Shown: piece after piece, positions 35,299 to 43,471 of the stretch
How the letters are laid out: each line of letters starts with the position of its first letter
How positions within the stretch are numbered: the first letter of the stretch is position 1
The notes under the pieces: model-generated
What the model saw: the letters and a program-made list of their open reading frames with translations, nothing else
Told to the model about the DNA's origin: nothing
Database searches by the model: none
Assembly (NCBI GenBank): GCA_050011315.1
Contig: JBEKJI010000001.1
Location: 1 to 64,000 of the forward strand
DNA length: 64,000 bases
Source of the DNA: Fen-549 sp050011315
GTDB lineage: Bacteria; Actinomycetota; Thermoleophilia; Gaiellales; Gaiellaceae
Direction of reading: 5' to 3'
Position numbers and translations under genes: made by a program

Positions 35299-36552
35299 AT
35301 GAGCTCTCAAGGCATACGCCAGCCTGTGCCTGATCGGTCGATCACGCTCATGCACGTCTTCTTGCTGGCGAGCGGCGCGATTTTGCTCGTCGCCGCGGCC
35401 ACTCTCTCGGTCGTCCTCGGCTCTGTCGTTCGCAAACAGGCCAGCGCGGACGCTCGCGCCGACCTCAACCACGTCACCAGGATGGTCCTCTCCTCGAATC
35501 AGGTGGGGAATCTGCTGGTCGACCCGGCGCTGGTCTCGACGACCAGACACCGCCTGCTGCTCGATCCCAACATCGCCCAGGTGGAGGTCGTTCAGGACGG
35601 CCAGGCACCCCTCCTTTCGGCCGGTCGGGAGCAGATCGTCTTCCAGCAGCCGCTTCACAGCTCAGGCGGCAAGCGGGGAGTACTGCGCGTGCTTTCGAAC
35701 CCGATCGACACGCGGCAAAGCACCAGCTCACGCGTCCGCTTCATCTGGGTTTCGGTCACGCTCGTATTCCTTGCTTTGTTCGCGGTTCTGGCGTTACTCG
35801 TACGCGGCGCCTCGCGCGCCCTGCAGCGGCGCCGGAGCGCTCTGCAGCAGCAGTCTCAGGCTCTACTCGATGCCTACCGGCGCCTCGAGCAGAGCTCGCT
35901 GGAGGCGATCGAGAGCCTGAACGCGACAGTCGACGCCAAGGATCCGTCCACGGCCGGACACTCGCAACGAGTGGTCGAGATCGCGCTGCGAATTGGCCGC
36001 GAGCTCGGCTTCGAGCCCGCACGACTCGAGCAACTGCGACTCGGTGCGCTCTTTCACGACATCGGCAAGCTCGCGGTTCCCGATGCCATTTTGCTCAAGC
36101 CGGGGCTCCTCACCCGCCAAGAGTTCGAGGTGATGAAGCGCCACTGCGACGACGGCGCCCGAATCGTCGATCGCTTCGGCCCCCTGCGCCCGGTTGTGTC
36201 GATCATCCGCCACCACCACGAGCGCTGGAGCGGCCACGGCTACCCCGTAGGCCTCGAGGGCGAGTCGATCCCGCTGGAGGCCTCGATAGTCGGCCTGGCG
36301 GACGCCTGGGATGCGATGACGACCAACCGGCCCTACAAGGAGATGCTGAGTATCGAGGAGGCGCGCGAAGAGGTCGAAGGATGTAGCGGCAGCCAGTTCC
36401 GGCCCGACGTCGTCGAAGCCATGCTGAGCGCCCTCGACAAGGATCCGAAGATCTTCACGCCGCTCGAGTGCAGGCCCTCGGAAGCAAGCGACCGCAACCA
36501 CACGCGATCGCGGCTGCGAGCGGTCGATTCATTCAGTTTCGGCGAAGCTTGA
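35299..36552 (+). CDS. Membrane HD-GYP domain protein (predicted c-di-GMP phosphodiesterase)
   Basis: A 417-residue protein. Transmembrane helices near 17-40 and 150-172 enclose an extracytoplasmic sensor of about 110 residues, followed by a short coiled coil and the HD-GYP domain. The motifs are HDIGK, HCDDGARI, IIRHHHERWSGHGYP with the GYP triplet intact, and LADAWDAMTTNRPY. The family cleaves c-di-GMP. The ATG at 35299 is chosen before the first helix. Two PilB-like ATPases with MshEN-type N-termini elsewhere in the window could be downstream targets; that link is speculative. Confidence 0.88.
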   Translation: MSSQGIRQPVPDRSITLMHVFLLASGAILLVAAATLSVVLGSVVRKQASADARADLNHVTRMVLSSNQVGNLLVDPALVSTTRHRLLLDPNIAQVEVVQDGQAPLLSAGREQIVFQQPLHSSGGKRGVLRVLSNPIDTRQSTSSRVRFIWVSVTLVFLALFAVLALLVRGASRALQRRRSALQQQSQALLDAYRRLEQSSLEAIESLNATVDAKDPSTAGHSQRVVEIALRIGRELGFEPARLEQLRLGALFHDIGKLAVPDAILLKPGLLTRQEFEVMKRHCDDGARIVDRFGPLRPVVSIIRHHHERWSGHGYPVGLEGESIPLEASIVGLADAWDAMTTNRPYKEMLSIEEAREEVEGCSGSQFRPDVVEAMLSALDKDPKIFTPLECRPSEASDRNHTRSRLRAVDSFSFGEA

Positions 36553-36562
36553 GCCCGTCCGA

Positions 36563-37228
36563 TTAACCCGACCCCGGCGTTCGCAGTCCGCTCACCGCTC
36601 CGGCGCCGGCCATGGCACGGCCGCCCGCTTGCTCGCCAGAACCGGCCTGCGGGCGCGGTGTCGGCGGTCGTAGCTCCTGCGCAGGTCGCGGGGGAGCGGT
36701 CTCGCTCCAGGCCTGCGGCGCCGGAGGAGCAGGCGCGGGCTGATGCCGGGTCGGAGGGACGTCAGGGTGCGCCGTTGGAGCCTCGATGGTCGCCTCATCC
36801 GGAGCGGGATCCTGCTCTAAGAGATCGCCGCCGATCGTGGCCAGCACGGCACCGAGCTGGGCACGAACCCGGTTGATCTCGGCGTTCAGCCGCTCGCGCT
36901 CGGCCATGGCGTCACGCACGATCTCGCGCGCCTCCGCCCGCGCTTCAGCCAAAACTGTCTCGCTTTCGCGCCGCGTCTGATCGGTAATCTGCTGCGAGGC
37001 CCGCTCGGCCGAGATCAGAGTCGTACGCAAGAGCTGCTCCAGCTCGCGGTAGCGCACCAACTCAGCCTCGAGCTGCTCGATCCTGTCGGCTACGTCGGCA
37101 CGATCGCGCCAGACGTCCTCGAAGCTCGTCACCACGTTGGCGAGAAGCTCGTCGGTCTGCCTGATTTGGTAGCCGAAGAACGCCTTGCGGAGGCGGATGT
37201 GCCTGATTTCTACTGGCGTCAAAGCCAT
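36563..37228 (-). CDS. DivIVA-domain protein
   Basis: A 221-residue cell-pole or septum protein. The N-terminal DivIVA motif is LTPVEIRHIRLRKAFFGYQIRQ, followed by a long coiled coil to about residue 135 and a Pro/Ala/Thr-rich disordered tail. The ATG at 37228 follows AAAGGAGGCAAG, an excellent ribosome-binding site. It lies 14 bp after yggT and follows sepF-yggT as in the actinobacterial division cluster. It is probably a septum or polar-growth scaffold; the tail differs from classical Wag31. Confidence 0.85.
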   Translation of the reverse strand: MALTPVEIRHIRLRKAFFGYQIRQTDELLANVVTSFEDVWRDRADVADRIEQLEAELVRYRELEQLLRTTLISAERASQQITDQTRRESETVLAEARAEAREIVRDAMAERERLNAEINRVRAQLGAVLATIGGDLLEQDPAPDEATIEAPTAHPDVPPTRHQPAPAPPAPQAWSETAPPRPAQELRPPTPRPQAGSGEQAGGRAMAGAGAVSGLRTPGSG

Positions 37229-37242
37229 GGTTCTTGCCTCCT

Positions 37243-37554
37243 TTATCCGAACTGGGCGAGGATCGTGTTGACCACGTAGCCGAACGCGACGAGCGCGATC
37301 ACGGCGATGATCGGTGACAGGTCGAACGCCCCCAGCGGTGGCAGCACGCGACGGAACAGGCGGAGATACGGATCGCAGGCGTCGAAAAGAAAACGCCGCA
37401 GCCAGTTTACGTTGCGGTTGTAGGGAAGCGGCACCCACGAACTGAGGACGTACAGGAAGATGACCAGCGAGTAGACGTAGACGCAGACACTCACGAGCTG
37501 CATCGCCGTGGAGACGACCGAGCAGAGCATCGTCAAGCTGGCCTCAGTGCCCAT
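37243..37554 (-). CDS. YggT-family membrane protein
   Basis: A 103-residue protein with two hydrophobic pairs: MQLVSVCVYVYSLVIFLYVLSSW and then LSPIIAVIALVAFGYVVN, separated by FLFDACDPYLRLFRRVLPPLGAFDLSP, the family signature in two parts. It acts at the division site or in membrane organisation; its exact role is unknown. It lies between sepF and divIVA. Confidence 0.9.
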   Translation of the reverse strand: MGTEASLTMLCSVVSTAMQLVSVCVYVYSLVIFLYVLSSWVPLPYNRNVNWLRRFLFDACDPYLRLFRRVLPPLGAFDLSPIIAVIALVAFGYVVNTILAQFG

Positions 37555-37643
37555 GTCGGCATATTCGTTCCGCTCGCTTCGGTTCCTACGCCTCTTCAGG
37601 AGACTCTTCGCTCGGCGTGAATCCGTCTCGGAACGCTATAACG

Positions 37644-38195
37644 CTAGGCTTGATTGAAGAAGCCGCGCTCGATCATGCGAGCGCGCTCCTCGGCCGAGAC
37701 CTCCATGTGCTGCGGCGTGAGCAGGAAGACCTTGTCGGCGACCCGCTGCATACCGCCGTCTAACGCGTAGGTCAGGCCGCTGGCGAAGTCCACCAGCCGC
37801 TTCGAGAGCTCGCTGTCGACGCCCTGGAGGTTGAGGATCACGGGGATGCCCTGCTTGAAGTGGTCGGCGATCTGTTGAGCGTCGTTGAAGCCGCGAGGAA
37901 TGACGAGGTGCACACGTGCCGGGGAGCTGCCGTCGTCGGCCGGTAGTGGCGCCGGTTCCACCCCACGTAGACGGCCCGCCGGGCGCAGTGTCACGCCGCG
38001 CTGCCGCGATCCTTCCGGCTCGCTCCATTCGTCGATCTCGGCCGCGCGGCGGCGCGGCGTCAAACGCCGCACATTCGGCCGTTCGCTGTAGGTGCGCTCG
38101 GCCTCCTCGGTGGCGTAACCGTCCTCGTCCCAATCCTCTTCTTCGGCTATGCCGAAATAGACGAGCGTCCGGTTCCAGACGTCCGCGAACCCCAT
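37644..38195 (-). CDS. sepF: Cell division protein SepF
   Basis: FtsZ membrane anchor, 183 residues. An N-terminal amphipathic segment (MGFADVWNRTLVYFGI) is the membrane-targeting helix; an acidic linker then leads to the conserved core VHLVIPRGFNDAQQIADHFKQ, LNLQGVDSELSKRLVDFASG and FLLTP. The ATG at 38195 is chosen because the family starts at that helix. yggT and divIVA follow. Confidence 0.93.
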   Translation of the reverse strand: MGFADVWNRTLVYFGIAEEEDWDEDGYATEEAERTYSERPNVRRLTPRRRAAEIDEWSEPEGSRQRGVTLRPAGRLRGVEPAPLPADDGSSPARVHLVIPRGFNDAQQIADHFKQGIPVILNLQGVDSELSKRLVDFASGLTYALDGGMQRVADKVFLLTPQHMEVSAEERARMIERGFFNQA

Positions 38196-38429
38196 ATCGA
38201 TTCGATTGTAGCCCCGGGGGCGGTTGACATCGGCAGGCGAGCGCTGTTTTCCGAAAAGTTGACTCCACCGCAACCTTGTGAGAAAGTTTCACTGCTGTCA
38301 AGCCGCCTATGAACCGCCGCCTGTTCGAACCGGATCGGAGCAGACCGGTGACGCCGACCAACCGGGTCGTGCTCCGTCGATACTCGCGCCTTCGGGACGC
38401 CCGCTCCGCTACGCCTGCATGGAACTCCC

Positions 38430-38585
38430 TTCAAAACGAAGCACTCCACCGCCTGGCCGCGCTCGGCAAGCGCGATGCGTTGCCCTCGGTCGCGCCCGTA
38501 GCCTCGGCTACGAACGCGGCGCTGCGTCCTAGCCTCGCACTCACCGATCACGGCCAGTCGGTGGGTCTTCATTCTGAAATGAGTT
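38430..38585 (+). repeat. Dispersed structured repeat, divergent copy C
   Basis: The segment 38479-38540 aligns with copy A around 62-123: GTTGcCCTCGG, a hairpin, then CTGCGTCCTAGCCTCGCAC identical. The hairpin CGTAGC-CTCG-GCTACG (38497-38512) differs from CGTATC/GATACG of copy A by a paired change (T-A to G-C). A GGGTCTTCATTCtG core follows at 38557-38576. The middle 60 bp of copy A is absent. It fills the gap between sepF and the HTH gene. Confidence 0.65.
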
Positions 38586-38638
38586 CATGGGAGTCGCCGG
38601 CCGAGCCCTAAGAGCTCGATCGCGAAGCTGAGAAAACG

Positions 38639-39091
38639 ATGGGCGAAGGGAGATCAGCCGAGGCGCACACCAGAACGGTGCCCGGGAACTCGCTCTCGCC
38701 CGACACCTCGGCGCGCCGCGATGAATCCCCCGGTAACTGGAAGCCGCGCCTCGGCCCCACCCATGCCCTCCTCTCCCCCGAGCAGCTCCAGGCCGCCCAC
38801 CTCCTGCACGAGCGAGCCCGGCTCAGCATCCCCGAGCTCGCACGCCGTGGCTACGAGCAGTGGGGATACTCCAACGTTCACTCTGCCACGGTCGCCCTCT
38901 ATCGCCTCTTCCGTCGCTACGACTACCCCCCTCGCTCGAGAGCCGAAGCGAACAGACTGCTGGCCGAGAACGAAGCCGGGCGCTGTACCGGGGAGACGAT
39001 CTACGGCAGACCCTGCAGGCGTTCGGCCATGATCGGCTCGCGCTTCTGCCCCTACCATCGGGCAGACGAAACGGAGCGAACGGCGCGGTAA
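38639..39091 (+). CDS. Putative DNA-binding protein: HTH plus C-terminal zinc-knuckle motif
   Basis: A 150-residue basic protein. Residues about 46-90 (LSPEQLQAAHLLHERARLS, ELARRGYEQWGY) look like a sigma-70 region 4-type helix-turn-helix. The C-terminus has Cys116, Cys126, Cys137 and His140, spaced C-x9-C-x10-C-x2-H, the same Cys spacing as the NusA tail. Function is unknown; binding to DNA or RNA with zinc is an inference. It ends 9 bp before the next gene. Confidence 0.6.
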   Translation: MGEGRSAEAHTRTVPGNSLSPDTSARRDESPGNWKPRLGPTHALLSPEQLQAAHLLHERARLSIPELARRGYEQWGYSNVHSATVALYRLFRRYDYPPRSRAEANRLLAENEAGRCTGETIYGRPCRRSAMIGSRFCPYHRADETERTAR

Positions 39092-39100
39092 ACTCGCCGC

Positions 39101-39550
39101 GTGGCCGAACGGCGATCAGGCTGGGAAAAAGCGCTCGACTGCACACGCACCGAGATCCTTCTCGAGGCTTTCCTTGCCGCTACTCTACTCGCGCTCGGGA
39201 TCGCTCTCCGCCCCGTCCGCTCGACCATCCTCGTCATCGTCGGCGGTATCGGAGCGGGCCTGTTCGTGCACGTCTGCAACCGCCTCGTTCTGGCTCAGCC
39301 GCCGTTCCTGCGCCGGATCGACTGGGGAGTCGATCCCCGTCCCGCGGCGCCGCAGCGAAGCCACGCCTCGGGCCTGCTCGTGGCCGTGCTGACAGCGGTT
39401 GGAATCGGAGTCGTGTATGCGATCGCGGGAAGGACCTGGATAGCGCTGATCGCCTTCTTCGGCGGCTCGTTCCTCGCCTACGCGCTGATCGCGCTCCTCC
39501 AGCGCATCTTTCTCGAACGCGATTTCGCCCGCAAGATCGCCGGGCTCTAG
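39101..39550 (+). CDS. Membrane protein, unknown
   Basis: A 149-residue protein with four hydrophobic segments (about 18-36, 41-60, 92-112, 115-133) and charged ends. The start is GTG at 39101. It may be co-transcribed with the HTH gene. Its stop overlaps the yggS stop by 4 nt, a convergent overlap. I recognise no family. Confidence 0.6.
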   Translation: MAERRSGWEKALDCTRTEILLEAFLAATLLALGIALRPVRSTILVIVGGIGAGLFVHVCNRLVLAQPPFLRRIDWGVDPRPAAPQRSHASGLLVAVLTAVGIGVVYAIAGRTWIALIAFFGGSFLAYALIALLQRIFLERDFARKIAGL

Positions 39551-40152
39551 CTCCAGAGCACGCTGCCGACGCGAACGTAGGTGGCGCCCTCCTCGACGGC
39601 GACGAGGTAGTCCTGGCTGGTGCCCATCGAGAGCTCGGCGAGACCGAATCGCTCCGCAAGCTCACGCAACTGCCGGAAGTAGGGACGAGAGACTTCTGGA
39701 TCTCCGGCGAGCGGCGGCATCGTCATCAGGCCGCGAACCTCGACGCCGGTCTCGGCACAGCAGGCCAGAAATCCCTCCAACTGTGCGGGCGAGACGCCTG
39801 ACTTCGACTCCTCGCCGCTCAGGTTGACCTCGACCAGCGCCGGGATCGCCAGGCGCGCGAGCGCCGACTCGCTCGCCAGCGAATGGCAAAGCTCGCACAA
39901 CTCGCTCACCTGCGGAGCCTTTCTGCTCTGCAGGTGGCCGATGAAGTGCCAGCGGAAGCTCGTCGCGTAACGCGCGTGCTTGGCGGCCAGATCCTGAGCG
40001 CGGTTCTCTCCGACCAGCTCTATCCCAGCCTCGGCCAGCACGCTCATCTCGTCGACCGAGACGTACTTGGTCGCGGCAACGACGGTAGCGCCCGCGCCCA
40101 CCTGCACGCGGATCTTCTCGTAGCGCTCGTGGATCTCCTCAGCCGATCGCAC
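39547..40152 (-). CDS. yggS: YggS-family PLP homeostasis protein
   Basis: A 201-residue pyridoxal-phosphate-binding barrel protein without proven catalysis. The PLP Lys lies in VVAATKYV; GENRAQDLAAKH, FRWHFIGHLQSRK and ELSMGTSQDYLVAVEEGATYVRVGS are family blocks. It overlaps pgeF upstream by 14 nt. In Actinobacteria, yggS and pgeF typically lie near sepF and yggT, as here. Confidence 0.92.
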   Translation of the reverse strand: MRSAEEIHERYEKIRVQVGAGATVVAATKYVSVDEMSVLAEAGIELVGENRAQDLAAKHARYATSFRWHFIGHLQSRKAPQVSELCELCHSLASESALARLAIPALVEVNLSGEESKSGVSPAQLEGFLACCAETGVEVRGLMTMPPLAGDPEVSRPYFRQLRELAERFGLAELSMGTSQDYLVAVEEGATYVRVGSVLWS

Positions 40153-40870
40153 CGATCACTCCCTGGCGCCCGGTTAGACCCTGATCGCGCCGATGCGAGA
40201 AGAAGAGCTCGGGATGACAGGCGGTGCAGATTTCCACCCGCTCGACGCTACTGCAGCCGGCCTCCTCGAGCGCCCTCTCGCCCGCCAACCACAGATCGAC
40301 CTTACCGCCGGCGACGACCTCGCGCCCGAAGCGGCGCCGGAAACGGGCCGCGATCTCGTCGTCCACCTCGAAGCAGCAGGGTCCGATCGCGGGGCCCAGC
40401 ACCGCTGCCGTGTGCCCACTAGCGAGCGCCCGGATCGCCGACCCGAGCACGCCCGCAAGCAGTCCGCGCCAACCCGCGTGCACGAGCGCGAGCGCGGGCG
40501 CACCGCCGTTCGTACGGGCGATCGCGACCGGAAGACAGTCGGCGGTCACGAGCAGCATCCCCTGACCGGGCTCCTCGCTCCAGAGGGCGTCACACTCGGG
40601 GAACTCGGGGTTCTTCGAGAGTAGTCCTCTCGGCTCGGCGCGCTGCGCCGCAGCGCCGTGCCTTTGCAGAGCCATGCTCGAGCGAGCGGGATCGATCTCC
40701 AGCTCCCGGCAGAGACGCGCCCGGTTCTCGAACACTCGCTCGGGCTCGTCGCCGGTTCGTTTGCCCAGGTTTAGCGAGGCGAACGGCCCCTTGCTGACAC
40801 CGCCCTGACGGGTTGAGAAGGCGACCCGGTAAGGACCCGGTACCTGCCAGCGAAAGAGCATGCCCTCCAC
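40139..40870 (-). CDS. pgeF: Purine nucleoside phosphorylase / polyphenol oxidase family (YfiH, PgeF)
   Basis: A 243-residue laccase-fold protein. STRQGGVSKGPFASLNLG opens the domain; VTADCLPV and LVHAGWRGL provide the Cys and His zinc ligands; GPAIGPCCFEV and HPELFFSHRRDQGLTGR follow. The family includes adenosine phosphorylase/deaminase activity and peptidoglycan-editing roles. The GTG at 40870 is used; an ATG at 40861 is possible. It starts 2 bp after the CCA/DHH fusion gene. Confidence 0.9.
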   Translation of the reverse strand: MEGMLFRWQVPGPYRVAFSTRQGGVSKGPFASLNLGKRTGDEPERVFENRARLCRELEIDPARSSMALQRHGAAAQRAEPRGLLSKNPEFPECDALWSEEPGQGMLLVTADCLPVAIARTNGGAPALALVHAGWRGLLAGVLGSAIRALASGHTAAVLGPAIGPCCFEVDDEIAARFRRRFGREVVAGGKVDLWLAGERALEEAGCSSVERVEICTACHPELFFSHRRDQGLTGRQGVIGAIG

Positions 40871-40872
40871 GC

Positions 40873-43434
40873 TCAGCCGTCCTCTTCGATCAGAGCGCGA
40901 GCGGCCTTCAGCTCGGCGGCGCGTCCGGAGAGGGCGCCGTTCAGCTTGCGCCGGCGCAGCTCGGCCAGGATCTCCCCCACCCGCGGCGACTGCCCGAGCC
41001 CCATCTCCACCAGGTCACCGCCGTCGATCTCGAGCTCGATCCCGCGCAGATGCTCGAAGTACTGCTCCAGTGCCGGCAGCTCCCGCATGGCGAGAGCGAT
41101 CAGAGGCGCGTCGGGAGCAACCGGATCGGCCAGCGAGACGATCTCGGCCGGGCTCACATCGCGTTGCAGGCGCTCGACCAGCCGGGGCGCGAAAACGACC
41201 GCGCCCACGATCCGCTCGACGTCGCGGCGGCGCAGGCGCAGGCGACCGAGCCAGGAGTAGACCTCGTAGGTGGGCAGGCGACGCGCGAGCACGGCCAGAC
41301 CGAGGCGCCAGCGCGGTACCTCCGGGGCGTAGCGGTCGCGGAGAACAAAGACGCGTTCGACCAGCTCGGCCGCCTCCTCGTCGGCTGCGAGGTGGGGATG
41401 CACAGCCGCGGCGACTCCGATCTCGGCCAGGCGCAGGATCGAGCGGGGCGCGTCGGTCTCGTCGAGGATGTCCATCAGCTCTTCGCGCAGGCGCGCCGAA
41501 GAGAGATCGTCGAAGAGGCCCATCTCGACGCAGCTGTGAGCAAGCGCAACGCCGTGCTCGTCCAGGCGAAAGCCGAGCCGGCTTTCGTAGCGAACGGCGC
41601 GGAAGATACGCGTCGGGTCGTCGACGAAGGAGAGGTTGTGAAGCACGCGCAGGCGCCTGTCGGCAATGTCCTGGCGGCCGCCGAAGGGATCGACGAGCCG
41701 ACCGAAATCGCCCGCCTTGAGCGACACCGCCATCGCGTTGACGGTGAAATCTCGGCGGAAGAGATCCTCGCGGATGGTCGCGTGTTCGACCGAGGGCAGC
41801 GCCGCCGGCGCGTCGTAGAACTCGCTGCGAGTGGTAACGACGTCGACACGCGCACCGTCGCCGTAGAGCACGACCGCGGTTCCGAACTTCTCGTGCGCGC
41901 GGATGCGACCCTGCAGCAGTCGCGCCAGCTCCCGCGCCAGCCCGATCGCGTCGCCCTCGACGGCGATGTCGATGTCGAACCCCTCCGCCCCGAGCAGGAC
42001 GTCGCGCACCGAGCCGCCTACCAGGAAGATACCCTCATGAGCGCCGCCGATGGTTGCGATCGCCTCGCGCAGCGGCGCAAGCTGCTTCAGGCTCTCGAGC
42101 TCCTTTCTCAGATCGACATCCACCACCGTCTCGGGCGCTTCCTGGCGCCCGAGGGCCGCGAGCAGATCGCCGCGCGTAACGACGCCGACAACCTCCCCGC
42201 CCTCGACGACGGCGATTCGGCCCTCGGGCGAGTCGACCAGCAGCCGCCGCAGCTCGGGCAGCGCGGTCGTCTGCTCGCAGACGGCGACCTCGAGCGCCAT
42301 GATCGCCTTCACGGGCGCCTGATCGAGACCATGTCCGAGCGCCTTGTCCAGATCCTCGCGGTTGACCACGCCGCGCAGATGACTGTCCTCGAGCACGAGC
42401 AAGCCCGACTGGTGATAGCGCTGGCAGGCGGCCATCGCCTCGGCGACGGTCGTTTTGGGCGAGACCGAGCGCGCCGGCTTCGACATCACCTCGCTCGCGC
42501 GGCGCGCCGGCTCGAGCGCTGAGCTCAGACCATCCTCGACCATCTGCGACGCCTGCTCGAGCGAGACGCGAGCCGCGGCCGAGGCCGCGCCGCGATGACC
42601 GCCGCCTCCGAGCAATGCCGCCAGCTTGGCAGCGTCGAGCTCGGGCACACGGCTGCGAAAGACGCCGAGCACGCGCTTTTCCATCTCGACAAGGCAGGCG
42701 AGCGCGTCGCAATCGGTCAAATCGACCAGCTTGTGAGCGAGCAGAGCGATGTCCTCGAGGTAGCGCGGCCAGCGAGCGCATGCGATCAGAAGCTCGACTC
42801 CGGCCGCCTGCACGGGACGTATCGATGCCAGCAGCTCGCCCAGGAGCTCGAGCTCTTCGTCGCCGAGAGCGGGGCGCAAGAAGTGCCCAAGCTCTTCCAG
42901 GCGAGCACCGTGGCGCAGGCACCAGGCGAGCGCCTCGGCGTCCCTCTGCGTGGTCGAGGCGAAGGTGAGCGAGCCGGTGTCCTCATGGATGCCGAGGGCG
43001 AAGGCGGTCGCCTCGAGCGGGCTCACCACCAGCTCGCGCTCGGCCAGGATACCGACGAGCGTTGTCGTCAGCGCTCCCTCCCCGGTCAGGAAGAAGTTCT
43101 CGGACCGCGCCCATTCCGGACGATCTCGCTCGTGGTGGTCGAAGACGATCTTCTCCACGGCCGGGTCGAGCGCCAGCGACTCGAGCTCGCCCAGGCGCGA
43201 TGCGTCCACGGTCTCGACCACGACCAGGCGGCGAACCTGCGAGCGCTCCAGTGAGGCGGCCTCGACCAGATCGAGTTCGTCGGCGTAGAGGCGCGCGAAC
43301 TCACGCACGTTGCGAGCCAGCATCGGCTGTAGTACGACAGCAGAGCCCGGATAGAGGCGGCGCGCGGCCAGCATCGAGGCGAATGCGTCGAAGTCCGTAC
43401 TCGAGTGGGTGGCGATGATCGTTTGTGCGCGCAT
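40873..43434 (-). CDS. Fusion: DHH phosphoesterase, CBS pair, tRNA nucleotidyltransferase/poly(A) polymerase
   Basis: An 853-residue three-part protein. Residues 1-310 are a DHH/DHHA1 phosphoesterase (STDFDAFAS, the DHH at 99-101, HEDTGSLTF, GGGGHRGAA at 276-284). Residues about 312-430 are two CBS domains. From about 455 comes the nucleotidyltransferase head with LVGGSVRDVLLG, the metal pair Asp487/Asp489 in GFDIDIAVEG, RRDFTVNAMA and DDPTRIFRAVRY, then the neck/body. Such fusions are known in deep-branching bacteria. It could add CCA or only A to tRNA, or combine RNA synthesis with nanoRNA or cyclic-dinucleotide turnover; the CBS pair suggests adenylate sensing. Confidence 0.9.
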   Translation of the reverse strand: MRAQTIIATHSSTDFDAFASMLAARRLYPGSAVVLQPMLARNVREFARLYADELDLVEAASLERSQVRRLVVVETVDASRLGELESLALDPAVEKIVFDHHERDRPEWARSENFFLTGEGALTTTLVGILAERELVVSPLEATAFALGIHEDTGSLTFASTTQRDAEALAWCLRHGARLEELGHFLRPALGDEELELLGELLASIRPVQAAGVELLIACARWPRYLEDIALLAHKLVDLTDCDALACLVEMEKRVLGVFRSRVPELDAAKLAALLGGGGHRGAASAAARVSLEQASQMVEDGLSSALEPARRASEVMSKPARSVSPKTTVAEAMAACQRYHQSGLLVLEDSHLRGVVNREDLDKALGHGLDQAPVKAIMALEVAVCEQTTALPELRRLLVDSPEGRIAVVEGGEVVGVVTRGDLLAALGRQEAPETVVDVDLRKELESLKQLAPLREAIATIGGAHEGIFLVGGSVRDVLLGAEGFDIDIAVEGDAIGLARELARLLQGRIRAHEKFGTAVVLYGDGARVDVVTTRSEFYDAPAALPSVEHATIREDLFRRDFTVNAMAVSLKAGDFGRLVDPFGGRQDIADRRLRVLHNLSFVDDPTRIFRAVRYESRLGFRLDEHGVALAHSCVEMGLFDDLSSARLREELMDILDETDAPRSILRLAEIGVAAAVHPHLAADEEAAELVERVFVLRDRYAPEVPRWRLGLAVLARRLPTYEVYSWLGRLRLRRRDVERIVGAVVFAPRLVERLQRDVSPAEIVSLADPVAPDAPLIALAMRELPALEQYFEHLRGIELEIDGGDLVEMGLGQSPRVGEILAELRRRKLNGALSGRAAELKAARALIEEDG

Positions 43435-43471
43435 ACGGTAATTGTGACGGGCGCCGCTCTCGAGCCTCGGG

